A stretch of DNA of 64,000 bases from UBA1479 sp040216635 (GTDB lineage: Bacteria > Pseudomonadota > Alphaproteobacteria > Rhodospirillales > Casp-alpha2), in assembly GCA_040216635.1 (NCBI GenBank), contig JAVJOU010000006.1:1-64000 (forward strand), in the 5' to 3' direction. Positions 63,653 through 64,000 of this stretch are shown in pieces (position 1 is the stretch's first letter; every line of letters starts with the position of its first letter). The translations under genes were made by a program, and so were the position numbers. Under the pieces are notes generated by a model. It was not told the origin of the DNA. It did no database searches and saw only the letters and a program-made list of their open reading frames with translations.

Positions 63653-63758
63653 GGACGACGTCTCCTGTTGCTCGGTTCCCTAAACGAGGCCGAAATCAAG
63701 CATACCTGACGGCGCCTGACGTCCAAAGCATTCCATAAGTGGGTAAAGACAGTATGAA

Positions 63759-64000
63759 TCAGGCGGTGGGCCCGGTTCGTGGCCGCTGGGCGCCTTTAAG
63801 GCGCTTCAACAGCCCCAACGGGGACGGCAACCGGCCCAAAGCCTGCTGCGCCTTGGCTTTGTACATGGGAATTTTCAGGACGTCCGACAAACGCCGCTCC
63901 AGATATCCCCAGGTGTCCTCGAACCCATCCGATGTATCCGACAGCCAGTACAGGATTGTCGAGGAATAGACCGGGGCCAGCAGGCCGCGCTTCGTATAAT
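63759..64000 (-). CDS. COQ9-family protein, C-terminal part (cut by window edge)
   Basis: The last about 80 codons of a minus-strand gene whose start lies beyond position 64000. The readable end includes KRGLLAPVYSSTILYWLSD, DGFEDTWGYLERRLSDVLK and a basic tail ending in GPTA. This matches the C-terminal COQ9 domain, a lipid-binding helper of ubiquinone hydroxylation known from mitochondria and alphaproteobacteria. Confidence 0.75.
   Translation of the reverse strand, partial: YTKRGLLAPVYSSTILYWLSDTSDGFEDTWGYLERRLSDVLKIPMYKAKAQQALGRLPSPLGLLKRLKGAQRPRTGPTA

Overview
The window is a GC-rich, densely coded bacterial chromosome segment with the gene content and gene order of an alphaproteobacterium, most like the Rhodospirillales. 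Pointers are the chain ftsH-tilS-cpoB-pal-tolBARQ-ybgC-ruvBAC-yebC, the order zapA-6S RNA-5-formyl-THF cyclo-ligase, the presence of TrcR (DUF1013), DUF1192, DUF4164 and COQ9 proteins, and an RpoH-type promoter followed by a ROSE-like RNA thermometer at an hsp20 gene. I see no rRNA, tRNA, CRISPR array, prophage or intact insertion sequence.

Layout. 0.5-9 kb: mixed metabolic genes (PrpF isomerase, GreB, two GNAT acetyltransferases, a TPR/SPOR lipoprotein, a D-malate/tartrate dehydrogenase, and a threonine-dehydratase-like enzyme divergent from a MocR regulator). 9-27 kb: a long minus-strand housekeeping block. In transcription order it runs DUF4164, zapA, 6S RNA, folate cyclo-ligase, metallophosphoesterase, yebC, ruvCAB, ybgC, tolQRAB, pal, cpoB, tilS, ftsH, folP, glmM, thiD. 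It covers division and envelope constriction, Holliday-junction processing, membrane proteolysis and cofactor supply. 27-36 kb: a plus-strand block with gap, an unknown gene, thiE, efp, suhB, then an OmpA-like protein, a TolQ/MotA-like channel, a MotB-like peptidoglycan-binding partner and an MFS exporter. The last group looks like an uncharacterised proton-driven envelope machine.

36-43 kb: cyaY, rpmE, a membrane class III nucleotide cyclase with an unfamiliar N-terminal half, hsp20 with its heat-shock controls, two tandem hot-dog thioesterases, a candidate minus-strand small RNA, a quinone oxidoreductase and trcR. 43-54 kb: CoA-based catabolism. A GntR regulator is divergent from an overlapping CaiB-VOC-crotonase operon, followed by an aminotransferase, a succinate-semialdehyde-type dehydrogenase, propionyl-CoA synthetase and a DmdB-like acyl-CoA ligase. 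54-64 kb: a phosphofructokinase with a mixed ATP/PPi signature flanked by two YdcH-like proteins, a periplasmic glutathione peroxidase, a SulP transporter, a DEAD-box helicase, a degenerate GGDEF protein, purEK, an unknown conserved protein and the 3' end of a COQ9 gene cut by the window edge.

Regulatory signals read directly include two 13-bp direct repeats in the MocR/dehydratase intergenic region with a possibly leaderless mocR transcript, a perfect 13-bp GntR-type palindrome, a good gap promoter, a 12-bp-stem hairpin between pal and cpoB, and several intrinsic terminators. Functions are assigned from recognised motifs and gene order; no database search was run.
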